Positions 9,397 to 17,930 of a stretch of DNA of 64,000 nt are shown here, piece by piece. The notes under the pieces are model-generated. The model saw only the letters and a list, made by a program, of their open reading frames with translations, was not told where the DNA came from and made no database searches. Each line of letters starts with the position of its first letter. The first letter of the stretch is position 1. A program made the position numbers and the translations under genes. Location: the NCBI GenBank assembly GCA_963704535.1, contig OY969916.1:7254001-7318000 (forward strand), written 5' to 3'. This DNA comes from G963704535 sp963704535. GTDB taxonomy: Bacteria > Chloroflexota > Chloroflexia > Chloroflexales > Roseiflexaceae.

Positions 9397-10467
9397 ATGG
9401 CACGACGTAGGCACACCACAAGACGCAGACGCCGCACGGAACAGCACCACGACCAAGCGATCGGCGTCCTCGCGCTCGCCGTGATGGCACTCGGCTACCG
9501 TGCCTTCACCACCGTATCCTGGCGTGTCCTGTTGGTACTGATCGTCTTTAGCGCAACTCTGCTGCTGTTCGCCATCCGTTGGGGTCTTGAACGTGCTCGC
9601 CGGCGCGAGCAGGAGCGTTTGCTGCTGGCCTCCGTAGCCACCCTGTCGCCACAGGATTTTGAGCGGCGGGTGCTGCTGCTCCTCCAGCAGCTTGGATGGG
9701 AGCGCGTGGAGCACGTCGGCGGCTCGGGTGATCGCGGGGTCGATTTGCGGGGCACCTTTAACGGCCAGCGCTACATTGTCCAGTGCAAGCGCTACACCAA
9801 CACCGTCGGCCCGCAGTATGTCCGTGAGCTGGCCGGCACCTTGCAGCACGAGCCGGCCGATCGAGCCCTGCTCATTACGAGTAGTCGTTTCGGCCCGGAT
9901 GCCTGGGCCTGGGCACGTGGTAAGCCGATCGAGCTGTGGGATGGCGCGATGCTGACCCAGCAGATCCGCGCCGCCGAGGAGGCCCAACGCGACCCCTCCC
10001 ACCAGACACACGAGCGCCGACGGCGCCGGAGGTGGATGGCGGTGGCGGCGAGTGGCAATCTGCTCGCGCTCCTGCTCGCGCTGCTCACCCCGCAGGGGAG
10101 GGTGCCGAGCAGTTTCCAGACCGGCTCGGCTGCACAGCGACTAACGGTCGCCCATCCCACAACCGCCGCCACTTCTGTGCCCACCAGTATATCGCGCCCG
10201 ACGGCGACGCTGGCACCAACACCAACGCCCCCGGCCGAGCTGATCGCAAGCGTCGCCAACGGTGGCAACGTGCGGATGCAGCCGTCGCTCCAGAGCCAGG
10301 TGATCGACCAGATCCACGCCTACGAGACGGTGGTGCTGCACGAGAAGACCACCGACAGTCAGTGGTACCACATCACCAACGCGCAGGGCAGCACTGGCTG
10401 GGTACATCACTCATTGCTGACCATCCCGGCCGAGACAGCGAGTCGCATCGAGCCAAGAGGACCCTGA
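9397..10467 (+). CDS. Membrane-anchored Mrr-type restriction endonuclease domain with SH3 domain
   Basis: 356 aa from ATG 9397, preceded by CAGGAGCAG. Residues 1-20 are highly basic; two hydrophobic helices follow (about 21-37 and 42-62). Residues 84-190 form a PD-(D/E)xK nuclease of the Mrr/type IV family, with FERRVLLLLQQLGWE, Asp116 in GDRGVD and Gln129-x-Lys131 in VQCKRY. A basic stretch and a third hydrophobic helix lie at about 212-240, then a Thr/Pro-rich linker, then a bacterial SH3 domain (about 283-345: NVRMQPSLQSQVI, WYHI, GWVHHSLL). The nuclease should face the cytosol and the SH3 domain the outside. It may cut modified or foreign DNA at the membrane; this is inferred. Confidence 0.8.
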   Translation: MARRRHTTRRRRRTEQHHDQAIGVLALAVMALGYRAFTTVSWRVLLVLIVFSATLLLFAIRWGLERARRREQERLLLASVATLSPQDFERRVLLLLQQLGWERVEHVGGSGDRGVDLRGTFNGQRYIVQCKRYTNTVGPQYVRELAGTLQHEPADRALLITSSRFGPDAWAWARGKPIELWDGAMLTQQIRAAEEAQRDPSHQTHERRRRRRWMAVAASGNLLALLLALLTPQGRVPSSFQTGSAAQRLTVAHPTTAATSVPTSISRPTATLAPTPTPPAELIASVANGGNVRMQPSLQSQVIDQIHAYETVVLHEKTTDSQWYHITNAQGSTGWVHHSLLTIPAETASRIEPRGP

Positions 10468-10527
10468 GCAACCGCGCCAGCATGGCAATCGATCCGGGGC
10501 AACCCCAATCGCTCCCATTCGGCTATA

Positions 10528-11015
10528 ATGCCCCCAACGCTGCACCTGTTCTGCTGGCCGGTGCAGTTCAGCTCCACCCTTCGTGCTCGTCACCTCCAAT
10601 GGCACCGCTGGAGCGGGCGCGTCTATCTGATCTGCGGCCTGGTGATTGGCGTATCAGCGCTATTGATGAGCGTTGCCATGCCTTCCATTGGTGGCCTCAA
10701 TCAGGCAGTGGCAACAACCCTGTTCGCGCTCTTCTTTTTGTTCGCGTTGGGCAAAGCGTACTGGCATGTGATACGTCGCCACATCGCGCGGCACCGTGAG
10801 TGGATGATTCGCGCCTTCGCGATTGGGTTGGCGGTTGCCACCATCCGGCAAATCATTGGCCTGTTCTTCGCCGCCAGTCGCTTTTCCGGTCTGACGCCGT
10901 AGAGTTCTTTGGGACCGCCTTCTGGATTGGCTTTGTCCTGCACCTGATGGCGGCGGAAGCCTGGATTGCGTGGACGCGACCGCAACGGGCAAGTAGGCTG
11001 GCGGTCAAGGAGTGA
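10528..11015 (+). pseudogene. DUF2306-family membrane protein, frameshifted
   Basis: Three or four hydrophobic helices with the family hallmarks HRWSGRVYLICGLVIG and HREWMIRAFAIGLAVATIRQIIG. The first frame stops at 10902 after FSGLTP; the expected continuation EFFGTAFWIGFVLHLMAAEAWIAW lies in another frame up to 11015, so one base is missing near 10898. The 5' end also looks broken: the expected LLAG-VQFS stretch is split between two frames. TATAAT at 10522-10527 overlaps the first ATG, so the true start is unclear. Function of the family is unknown. Confidence 0.6.
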
Positions 11016-11144
11016 GCATCCCGTGCCGCTGCACCGTCATAGCGAGGGCGCCTCCAGTTCTTTGTGATCGGCGAGATCGCGATACAGGAGAGTGCTTTTT
11101 AGAACGCTCCTGACGCTTGTCGCGCTCACCAAGCCGGCTACACT

Positions 11145-11205
11145 CCAGGCGCGACCCTTGCCTTCCTGCGCCCGCCCCATCGCTTAGGTGGCGCATCCGA
11201 CGCTA
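11145..11205 (-). pseudogene. Short relic similar to the tail of the 16.1-16.5 kb hypothetical protein
   Basis: The minus strand reads ASDAPPKRWGGRRK, close to SDAPPKRRDGRRR at the end of the protein at 16140-16541. The surrounding 11016-11216 has no other coding signal. This is one of two dispersed 3' fragments of that gene family in the window. Confidence 0.3.
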
Positions 11206-11216
11206 CCGCCGGCACC

Positions 11217-11549
11217 TTACACCTGCACCGACGGTGAGTAGTTCGTCGGCACAAGCACGCGATCTGAAATCGCGCCAACCAGGTCGCCATGCTGCGCGCT
11301 ACTCACGCGCTTGATGTCCTTCCATTCTTGGTCGGCCATGAAGCTGGCCCACGCGCCGCGCATCGTCTGTTCATCCGGCCAGGCCAAGAGATAGACGAAT
11401 TCTGTGCGGGCGTCGGTCTGCGTTTCCCACATCGCGAGAATCACGAAGCCGTAGCTGCCCATAATCCGCGCTGCCTGATCACGGAAGCGCTCGTGAAACG
11501 CGGCTTTGTTGTGCTCAAAGATTTCGTAGATACGGAGTTGATGAATCAT
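11217..11549 (-). CDS. NIPSNAP family protein
   Basis: 110 aa, a single ferredoxin-like alpha/beta-barrel domain. It begins MIHQLRIYEI and carries the family pattern of paired strands: FHERFRDQAARIMGSYGF, WETQTDARTEFVYLLAWPD, then WASFMADQEWKDI. Full length for the single-domain bacterial type. Such proteins form dimeric barrels; no specific reaction can be assigned. A nitroreductase relic precedes it on the same strand. Confidence 0.8.
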   Translation of the reverse strand: MIHQLRIYEIFEHNKAAFHERFRDQAARIMGSYGFVILAMWETQTDARTEFVYLLAWPDEQTMRGAWASFMADQEWKDIKRVSSAQHGDLVGAISDRVLVPTNYSPSVQV

Positions 11550-11579
11550 ACGGTGTGTCCTTCTCGACGTGCAATCGGG

Positions 11580-11815
11580 TGCGGTGACAATTCTGATGCC
11601 GTTTTCTACGGCCTACCAACGCGCGGCGGGCGAACTGGCTAGCCGATGCAGCAGGATAGCCAAACGAGATCGCGATATGCACCTCCAAATCGGACGGGAC
11701 GCCCAGCAGTTCGCGCCCATACTCCGGCTCGAAGATCCCCGCGATGCATGAGCCGACGCCCAGTTCCCAGTTCGCCAATGCTCGTGAGATTATAATAGAC
11801 TCTGACTCCCAGAAC
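11580..11815 (-). pseudogene. Nitroreductase-family fragment
   Basis: About 70 residues resemble the C-terminal half of a nitroreductase: ALANWELGVGSCIAGIFEPE and LGVPSDLEVHIAISFGYPAA. Start and FMN-binding N-terminal part are absent and the frame runs on into the region upstream of the NIPSNAP gene. A truncated relic. Confidence 0.5.
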
Positions 11816-11854
11816 AACTGCCACCCACCCGAGGCATGAGATGGAAGGAACCCA

Positions 11855-12298
11855 ATGTCACCTGATGACCATAAAGCGCTGCTTCGTCGGTATGTTGATC
11901 AGCTCAATCAGCGCAATCTGACCATCCTGGACGAACTCGTCGCCGAAGATGTCCGCATCCGCTCCTTGCAGCGCACAGAGCAGACGGAGGCACACACACT
12001 CACTGGACGAGCCGCCTACCGTGACGGGATTGTCCAGCGCCTGGGCGCCTTTCCTGATTATCATGTGACCATTCTGGAAATGATCGCCGAAGCCGACCAG
12101 GTGATGCTCTACTGGCGCAATCGCGGCACCCATTCGGGAGTGTATCGCGGTATAGTTCCGAGTGGGAAGCTGATCGAAGAAATGGCGATCAGCATCTATC
12201 GAATCCGTGACGGGCGCATTGTGGAGGTGCGCGGCTTTAACGACACCTACGATTTCTGGCGCCAGTTGGAGCGGCTCCCCGATCTCGCAGTGGAGTAG
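11855..12298 (+). CDS. SnoaL-like (NTF2-fold) ester cyclase family protein
   Basis: 147 aa, a single NTF2-like cone. Key segments are HKALLRRYVDQLNQRNLTILDELVAEDV at the N terminus, GIVQRLGAFPDYHVTILEMIAE in the middle, and RGTHSGVYRGIVPSGK followed by ISIYRIRDGRIVE near the end. These match SnoaL-like polyketide cyclase/ester cyclase proteins. Many are uncharacterised, so only a small-molecule-binding role is inferred. AAGGAA at 11848-11853 lies just before ATG 11855. Confidence 0.8.
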   Translation: MSPDDHKALLRRYVDQLNQRNLTILDELVAEDVRIRSLQRTEQTEAHTLTGRAAYRDGIVQRLGAFPDYHVTILEMIAEADQVMLYWRNRGTHSGVYRGIVPSGKLIEEMAISIYRIRDGRIVEVRGFNDTYDFWRQLERLPDLAVE

Positions 12299-12350
12299 CG
12301 GCAACCCTGGGGATACCTTCTTGCAGCAGGTGCAAGCTGCCGAATCATCG

Positions 12351-12925
12351 CTACGTCGTCTGCACCGCCGGTAGAATATATTGCTTGATCAGCTCGAAGA
12401 TCGCCTGGTGCCCGCCGATCTCCGCCGTCGTCACGATGATCAACTGGAGCGCTGGGATCACAAAGATCGTTTGTCCATCGCGCCCCAACGCAGCGTAGGC
12501 GTCCAAAGCCGACTCGGTCCACCACTGATAGCCACAGCCAAGCCCCAGCTCGCTATCCGTTTCGGTGTGGCTCTGGACCGCCGCTTTGACCCAGGCCGCC
12601 CATACAATCTGCTGCCCGTCCCACGTCCCATTGTGCAGGTACAAATACCCCAGCTTGGCCATGTCACGTAGCGTGAGCTGGAGGCCCCAGCCGCCAATCG
12701 GTATCCCTTGACGATCGTGCTCCCAGGCCACAGGGTTGATCCCCAGCGGTCAAATAGAGGCTGCTGGGCGAAGTCGCGGGTACTCATGCCGCTGCGCTGC
12801 TGGACGATCGCCGACAATCGGAAGGTCGAGTCCTGCTCCTGCCAGTCCAGACCCGTTCGCATCGTCAGCACATCTTCCAGCGTCATCGCGCTTTTGCCCG
12901 CATCAGCACCCTCGAATCATATCTC
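12351..12925 (-). pseudogene. Serine hydrolase (class C beta-lactamase-like), 5' truncated and frameshifted
   Basis: The upstream piece, beginning about 12925, reads DAGKSAMTLEDVLTMRTGLDWQ, which matches the region just after the SxxK motif in beta-lactamase-related hydrolases. It runs to FAQQPLFDRWG and then shifts frame near 12740 into WEHDRQGIPIGGWGLQLTLRDMAKLG, GCGYQWWTE and the C terminus at 12351. The catalytic SxxK segment and everything before it are missing, so the product cannot be active. Confidence 0.65.
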
Positions 12926-13049
12926 CACCTGTATCTCCTGCTGGTGGCTTCTGATGTCGTCCAAAGCCAGAGTTTCGATCTGCTGCGTGACTGATCCTCC
13001 GGTTGGTGGACCTCCCTCATCAGCTACTCAAGCATCTCCTTTGCCGTCC

Positions 13050-13478
13050 CTACCTGCCTGCCGCGCGCTGATCAAGTTGCCACACCCACGTATCCTCGTG
13101 CGCCGGGGGGCAACTGTCGTCACAATAGCGGGCAACGGTATCCAGCAACAGATCGAGCCGCAACGGTTTGGCGAGATATTCGGGAATCCGTAAGTCTGCG
13201 GCACCGCCCGCGAGATCACGGGCCGCCGAGATCAAGACCACTGGAATCGTCGCTAGGCGTGGGTGGTCAAGCTGGCGCAGCCGAAAGGCTCGACCATCCA
13301 GCGTGGGCATCAGCAGGTCCAGCAGGATGAGATCCGGTAGCAGCTGCATCTGCTCAAGCAGGAACAGCGCTGCGGCTCCATCAGCGGCACTTACCAGCTC
13401 ATGCCCATCGTCCAGCAAGGCATCGACGAGCCAGGCTCGTACCGCGGCATCGTCATCGACCACACAGATTCGTCCCAT
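13050..13478 (-). CDS. Single-domain response regulator
   Basis: 142 aa receiver domain without an output domain. The acidic pocket VVDDDAAVR is at residues 6-14, the phosphoacceptor Asp lies in LILLDLLMPTLDGR, and the conserved Thr/Ser and Lys are in LISAARD and YLAKPLR. The start at 13478 gives MGRICVVDDD, the normal receiver start. No histidine kinase is adjacent, so it is an orphan regulator. Confidence 0.85.
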   Translation of the reverse strand: MGRICVVDDDAAVRAWLVDALLDDGHELVSAADGAAALFLLEQMQLLPDLILLDLLMPTLDGRAFRLRQLDHPRLATIPVVLISAARDLAGGAADLRIPEYLAKPLRLDLLLDTVARYCDDSCPPAHEDTWVWQLDQRAAGR

Positions 13479-13864
13479 TATCCCTCCATCCAATGAGTGG
13501 GAGCGCCGAGCAGACACACGGCTGAATCGCACCCCACGATGAAACAGGGGCGAACGCGGCCTACAGATACAGGAGCAGCAGACAGGGCACCAGGGGCAGA
13601 CAGGGCACGGAATGCCGGCAACAGGGCGAACGCGGTAACAGTAGTATAGCAGATCTGTCCAGGGTTCCAGGCGTCGATCGGAAGGAAAGTCGCGACGACT
13701 GCGCTGTGCTATACTCACCCCAACGAAAAACCCACCTCTTTGCTTGGACGGCAGAGGCGAGCTTCCGTGTATCAATTGGCGTTGCGCCTGCACATAGTAG
13801 CACCCCGCTCGCATCCTGGCAAGGTGCTCGGAGCAGCTCGGCGCCCTGCTGTCCTAGTGAGCCG

Positions 13865-14163
13865 ATGGTCAGCCTCAGCCCAGAAGAGATAGCCGAGCAA
13901 CAGGAACTCCTGCCGCGCATCGCCGCTGGCTGGCCGTGTATCTGCACCAGATCGCCATCCAAGACCCCGCGCATACACCGCCGGCGATCGTGAGTGGTAT
14001 CGACGAGGCACGCCTGGAAATTGCGCGCATCAAGGCGGTGCTGCGTGACGCCAAGGTGAGTGTCGCCGATCACCCGGATGACATGCGAGGTTCGGTAGGG
14101 CCACTCTCACCGCTACCGGAGAAGGAGCGTCGTAACCGCCAGGCGATGATCGAGCAGGTGTGA
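13865..14163 (+). pseudogene. Effector-associated-like helical domain, frameshifted relic
   Basis: ATG 13865 opens MVSLSPEEIAEQQELLPRIAAG. One base later (near 13925) the natural continuation LAVYLHQIAIQDPAHTPPAI appears in another frame and runs through EARLEIARIKAVLRDAKVSV to the stop at 14163. This pattern of a Leu-rich helix, a TPP turn and the (E/D)ARxEIxRIK helix is shared by small adaptor-like domains in Chloroflexota signalling proteins (from memory). A related motif is in the VOC protein at 23.3 kb. Confidence 0.35.
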
Positions 14164-14196
14164 TTGACCTGGATCGACGGCGTGCTCAAGAAATCG

Positions 14197-15219
14197 TTAT
14201 TCAATTTCAAACACGCGGAGGGTGAGGTGGGGTTGCTGAGAAATATCATCTGAAGGAGCAGGGCGAAAGAGTGCTGTGGCTCCGCATGTATATTCAAGCA
14301 GCCGACATTTGAGTTGACTGACGCCAAGTCGCGATAGAATACCGTCTGGAAGTGGTGCTCCAAGCAGATCGCGGGCGAGTGCCAGGCAAAAATACATTGA
14401 TGTACACGCACCGGCCGCTCGTGCGCGATACACTACCGCATCCCAATCGAGCGTGGCGCTATGGCGGCGCAGGAACTGGGCGAAATCACAGATCACGCGC
14501 AGCCGTAGTGGCGCGCGCGAGCGATGGATCGCAAGATGCAGGAGCGAGTCCTCCGGTGAGAGGATGCGCACCTTCGTCCCCTGCACCTGCGCCGGCACAG
14601 CTCGCTTCCACAAGGCTTCGACCTTGAGATCAAAGAAGTGCGCGGCCCACAGTGCCCAGTGCAGCTCCAGGCAGATCTGGCCGCCGCTGGCCTGCCGGAA
14701 GTATTGCGGGTCGTGGAACGAATGGTGCAACTCCTCGAACAGCGGCTGCACGCGATGGCTATAGCCCAGCGAACGCAGGACGGCCCGCGCCGCCGGCAAG
14801 TCCGATGGACGGACCAGCACGTCAAGGTCGGCCATGGGACGCAGCGCCAGGTTGCCGTACACCGTCTCCGCGAGCACAACTCCTTTGACTGGTATCCCTT
14901 CAACGCCGGCCTGACGAAGCGCGTTCAGAACGCAGGTCAGTTCGCTGGCCAGCATGAAGTTATATGCCAGTGTATTGCAACTCTCCTGTTGAGCGCGCGC
15001 CCTCCACGCTTCCGGGATCGGCGCCTGGCCGCGCAGCCGGTGGAGCGTCGCGGTCATTAGGGGTAATACCTCATGGAGTTGACCCTGTTCCCGCAAGCGC
15101 TCCCAGTCGAGAGGCCCTCGCAGAAGAGCGAGTAGTCGCTGCTCGTCATCTGGGCCGATCTGTGTTCGTGCCGCAAGACAAAGAGTTTGATGTTCGGTGG
15201 TGAGTGTAACTGAGATCAT
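14197..15219 (-). CDS. Nucleotidyltransferase family protein (PF14907-like)
   Basis: 340 aa. The nucleotidyltransferase palm is seen around residues 108-150: GIPVKGVVLAETVYGNL, then RPMADLDVLVRPSDL with two Asp as metal ligands. After it come ELHWALW and SPEDSLLHLAIH, hallmarks of the uncharacterised family often found near peptide-modification genes. The neighbouring upstream gene encodes a PqqD/Tat protein, which supports a role in peptide tailoring; this is inference from context. Confidence 0.75.
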   Translation of the reverse strand: MISVTLTTEHQTLCLAARTQIGPDDEQRLLALLRGPLDWERLREQGQLHEVLPLMTATLHRLRGQAPIPEAWRARAQQESCNTLAYNFMLASELTCVLNALRQAGVEGIPVKGVVLAETVYGNLALRPMADLDVLVRPSDLPAARAVLRSLGYSHRVQPLFEELHHSFHDPQYFRQASGGQICLELHWALWAAHFFDLKVEALWKRAVPAQVQGTKVRILSPEDSLLHLAIHRSRAPLRLRVICDFAQFLRRHSATLDWDAVVYRARAAGACTSMYFCLALARDLLGAPLPDGILSRLGVSQLKCRLLEYTCGATALFRPAPSDDISQQPHLTLRVFEIE

Positions 15220-15291
15220 AGGGCCACACCTAAGTTAGTGGCCAGCTACAGATATTGCCTTCAGTATGTCCGCTTCCATGTCAGGCATTTG

Positions 15292-15732
15292 TCACCTACA
15301 GATGGTCGTAGAAGTAAAATCTTGATCCCCACAAAAAGCTCTACACTGTAGGACGCATCCTATATCGCGGGGAAAACTTATGCCTGTACCGTCTGCACAA
15401 CTACATTCACAACCGCATATTTCATACTGTGCCATAGCCGACGTCGGCGCCACGATGGACTCCACCACAGGCAATAGCAACCCAACCCCGGTCGCCACTC
15501 CTGCTTTTTGAAGAAACTTTCGTCGAGAGAGCCTTACGGTGCCAGCCGGCCGCGGCACCCGCTCCCGAAGTAGGCGTGCCTGCTCCAGCCGAGTCAAGGC
15601 CAGCCAGATCATCTCCTCGTTCGCAGGTAGCTGCATCTCCTTTTGCAGCAATGCGGCCATGTCCGAGATGCTCGTCTGGCCATCGCACTGACGCCAGACC
15701 AAAGCAGCAGCTCGATGACCAGACAGCATCAT
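15292..15732 (-). CDS. PqqD-like domain fused to a Tat signal and Cys-rich tail; 5' end probably damaged
   Basis: From ATG 15732 the first 60 residues are the C-terminal two-thirds of a PqqD-type winged-helix domain (GHRAAALVWRQCDGQTSIS, then LALTRLEQARLLRE). Next come the twin-arginine motif SRRKFLQKAG and a hydrophobic helix ending at AMA. The 46-residue tail after AMA holds eight Cys, four of them in ICGCECSC. The usual first strands of PqqD are not in frame upstream (TGA a few codons before), so the 5' end may be frameshifted. PqqD domains bind leader peptides in RiPP pathways. It is next to the nucleotidyltransferase gene. Confidence 0.6.
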   Translation of the reverse strand: MMLSGHRAAALVWRQCDGQTSISDMAALLQKEMQLPANEEMIWLALTRLEQARLLRERVPRPAGTVRLSRRKFLQKAGVATGVGLLLPVVESIVAPTSAMAQYEICGCECSCADGTGISFPRDIGCVLQCRAFCGDQDFTSTTICR

Positions 15733-15799
15733 GGACAATGCTGCATCGTGTCAGAACGAACACGAATCACTGCGGTGCAACCTGAGCCGATCAGAGGGC

Positions 15800-15935
15800 G
15801 GTGTCAGAAGCGCTTCATGCTGCCTCAGTTTCCGCTGCCGGCGCGGTCCTGAAGCGGAGTACATTCCCGATAGTACGCTGGAAGACCAGATCGAGCCCCC
15901 GCGCGCGACGGCCTTGAACTCACGGTAAGCGGGCG
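15800..15935 (-). pseudogene. 3' fragment of a paralogue of the 16.1-16.5 kb hypothetical gene
   Basis: In one minus frame the DNA reads LDLVFQRTIGNVLRFRTAPAA, which parallels IELTFQRTTGNTMRFKVAP in the protein at 16140-16541. The preceding FKAVARG matches RFKAAATRRG but in another frame, so the copy is frameshifted and truncated. Confidence 0.45.
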
Positions 15936-16009
15936 TTTGGAAGATTGGGACCCTCGTGAGCGCGTCGAGCAGTGGGCCTGGCGGGAGCCGATGTTCCCGC
16001 CACACCAGG

Positions 16010-16115
16010 GCTCTGGTCGTCGCCGAACCGTCAGGGCGCGGTGTGGGATCGACGCCTTGACCTATCAGAACCGTCGCGGCTGTCAGTGGCACTTGATACC
16101 ACCTCGATTTCCCGC
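16010..16115 (+). pseudogene. IS5-like transposase fragment
   Basis: About 30 residues, DALTYQNRRGCQWHLIPPRFP, match the conserved N-terminal block of IS5-type transposases (compare RTGCQWRMLPSDFP in the relic at 6.9 kb). The rest is missing. Confidence 0.5.
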
Positions 16116-16139
16116 CTTGCCTTCCGCTTCAGCACCAGC

Positions 16140-16541
16140 CTACACGGCTGATGCAGCCACCCTCCTGCGCCCGTCGCGTCGCTTCGGCGGCGCATCCGAC
16201 GTCACAGGTGGTCCAGTTTCCACTGATGGTGGCGGAACGACCTCCGCCTCCCGCGTCACCTCAGCCGCCGCAGCCAGCATTGGCGCGACCTTGAAGCGCA
16301 TGGTGTTCCCGGTGGTGCGCTGGAAGGTCAGCTCGATCCCGCGCCGCGTTGCCGCCGCTTTGAAGCGGTTGCGCACGGTCAGGCGCTTCTCGCCCTCCTC
16401 CAGATCCGCTTCGCCGTAGTCGCCTACATCATAGTCGGCCAGGAAGGCATCGTACTGTTCTTCGGTAAGCTTGCGCTGACCTTTCCCTTTGTATTCGAGG
16501 GTTTGAACTTCCTGCGAAGTTAGTTTGCGCACGATGGGCAT
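16140..16541 (-). CDS. Hypothetical protein
   Basis: 133 aa from ATG 16541, preceded by AAAGGACG. The N-terminal part is MPIVRKLTSQEVQTLEYKGK followed by an acidic segment (DYDVGDYGEADLEEGEKR). The middle reads RFKAAATRRGIELTFQRTTGN; the tail is Pro/Thr-rich and basic at its end. No domain is recognised. The middle block resembles small DNA- or nucleotide-binding folds only vaguely. Two degraded partial copies of the family lie at 11.1 and 15.8 kb, so it belongs to a gene that has been repeatedly copied or broken here. Confidence 0.6.
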   Translation of the reverse strand: MPIVRKLTSQEVQTLEYKGKGQRKLTEEQYDAFLADYDVGDYGEADLEEGEKRLTVRNRFKAAATRRGIELTFQRTTGNTMRFKVAPMLAAAAEVTREAEVVPPPSVETGPPVTSDAPPKRRDGRRRVAASAV

Positions 16542-16730
16542 ACACACGTCCTTTAGTTCAAGAAATACACTTGTAGCGTGGTATCGTACCGCGAAAGTGC
16601 AGATTGTGCAAAGAGCACCGCGAAGTGACACCTGATAATTACCAGCACCGATACGATCGGTGGCTGTGCAGTTCTGATCGCCTGGCCGCGCTCAAGGCAT
16701 TCAAGCGCTGCGGCGCGATCTTTGGTTTTT

Positions 16731-17419
16731 GAGCGTGCGGCCACTCGATTGGGTGTATTCGCACGCCACTGCGGGCTGCCAAACGCACCGAGTTAAAGAG
16801 CTGCATCCAGGCGTGGGACCGCGCCTGGCGACCGTCGATCCTGCTCTCTGGCGCTCTGTTTCGCTGGCCTCTGGAGTGGCGCTGGCCGGGCGACCTGACG
16901 CTGCTGCCCACCGAGCTGCGCGCGGCTGGCCTGCTCGTGCGTTATAACGGCAGTCCCGGCGGGCGCGATCTGGCTTGTGTCTCAAGCGCGCCTGGAGCCG
17001 TCCAGGCGCTCGCAGAGAAGCATGGCAAGCCCATGACCCACGTCGCCGGCCTGGTTGAGCTGACCAGGCCGGCGACACTCCACGAGTTCTCTTGTAACGA
17101 ACCGCGCGCGCTCGATGAGCTGGCTGGCTGCTCCTTCACACTGACACCGGATCTGATGCGCCCCGATCTGTGGAGCTGGGAAAACGCGCCACAGGTAGCC
17201 GCTCCTACTCGTCGCCAGCGCGTACTGGGACGGCAGTGGGCTCCAAGCCTACCCCTGGCTGCCCACCTCGACCGTCCGCTTCTGCGGTAGCGACGGCTTC
17301 GTTTTCGCCGCAGAGCCGGCGGTTTCCCGTTCTCATTCAACGACTACTATGACTGGTTGAAGGTGATGTGCCCAGACGTGGCCGACGACGCCGAGGTGTC
17401 ACTGTTCGCCCTATACTGA
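16731..17419 (+). pseudogene. Unidentified gene with two frameshifts
   Basis: Open frames continue one another: about 16731-17205 (WRPSILLSGALFRWPLEWRW, GLVELTRPATLHEFSCNEPR), then a second frame with YWDGSGLQAYPWLPTSTVRF, then a third with FPFSFNDYYDWLKVMCPDVA to the stop at 17419. No start codon fits. The composition is protein-like throughout, so this is a decayed gene rather than chance. No family is recognised. Confidence 0.45.
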
Positions 17420-17459
17420 GCCAAGACCGTTGGCCAAACTGTATCAGGCATGGTCGGCC

Positions 17460-17633
17460 ATAGAGGTTCTTACCCGCTTTTGGTGATCCAGGATCGTGCC
17501 TCCCCACCAGTCGGTCTGTTCGCTACTGGTGCCACCCGTGCGTTGGCCCATCAGTGCATACGCGCAGGGCATACCGTGACCAGCCTTCCCCACTGTGCAA
17601 CCATGATCACCAAAAGCGGGTAAGAACCTCTAT
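17460..17633. repeat. 29-bp perfect inverted repeats bounding a 174-bp segment
   Basis: The sequence at 17460-17488 (ATAGAGGTTCTTACCCGCTT, then nine more bases) recurs exactly inverted at 17605-17633. The 116 bp between encode nothing recognisable. It looks like a MITE, or two oppositely oriented copies of one repeat. It lies directly beside a cas6-like remnant. Confidence 0.75.
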
Positions 17634-17639
17634 TTTGTG

Positions 17640-17930
17640 TGGCCGACGGTGGTGGTACATTCGCGGGCGGCTATTGACATCGTGCAAGGAGCCGATACTT
17701 GGAGGCCGGGGTGTCTCGAATACCCAGCGGTAGGGGCATAGGGCACCGACCGAGCAGGTCTGTGAGTTCCCCCAGCAGGATTGCGAACAGGACGCCCGCT
17801 GGAAGGCGTAACCGAAGCCGCCCCGCAGCATGCTGCCCTTGTAGGCCGGCAGCGCCGCGTCGTCCAGCAGGCGCGTAGTCACGCGGGCGCGCAGCAAGGG
17901 CAAGTCGAGGCCGAAGAGCGGTGAGGTTGT
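17640..17930 (-). pseudogene. cas6-like CRISPR endoribonuclease remnant
   Basis: One minus frame contains LPAYKGSMLRGGFGYAFQRA, then spaced Cys residues and CPYRWVFETPRPP. This is the N-terminal signature of the Cys-containing Cas6 group (RAMP fold, pre-crRNA processing). The C-terminal half with the glycine-rich loop is missing and the frame runs into the inverted repeat at 17633. No other cas gene and no CRISPR array are present, so this is a relic. Confidence 0.55.

Noticed and set aside
9936..10799. 287-codon plus frame overlapping the Mrr-type gene
   Set aside because: Composition is Pro/Arg/Ala-rich shadow; the Mrr and SH3 motifs are in the other frame.
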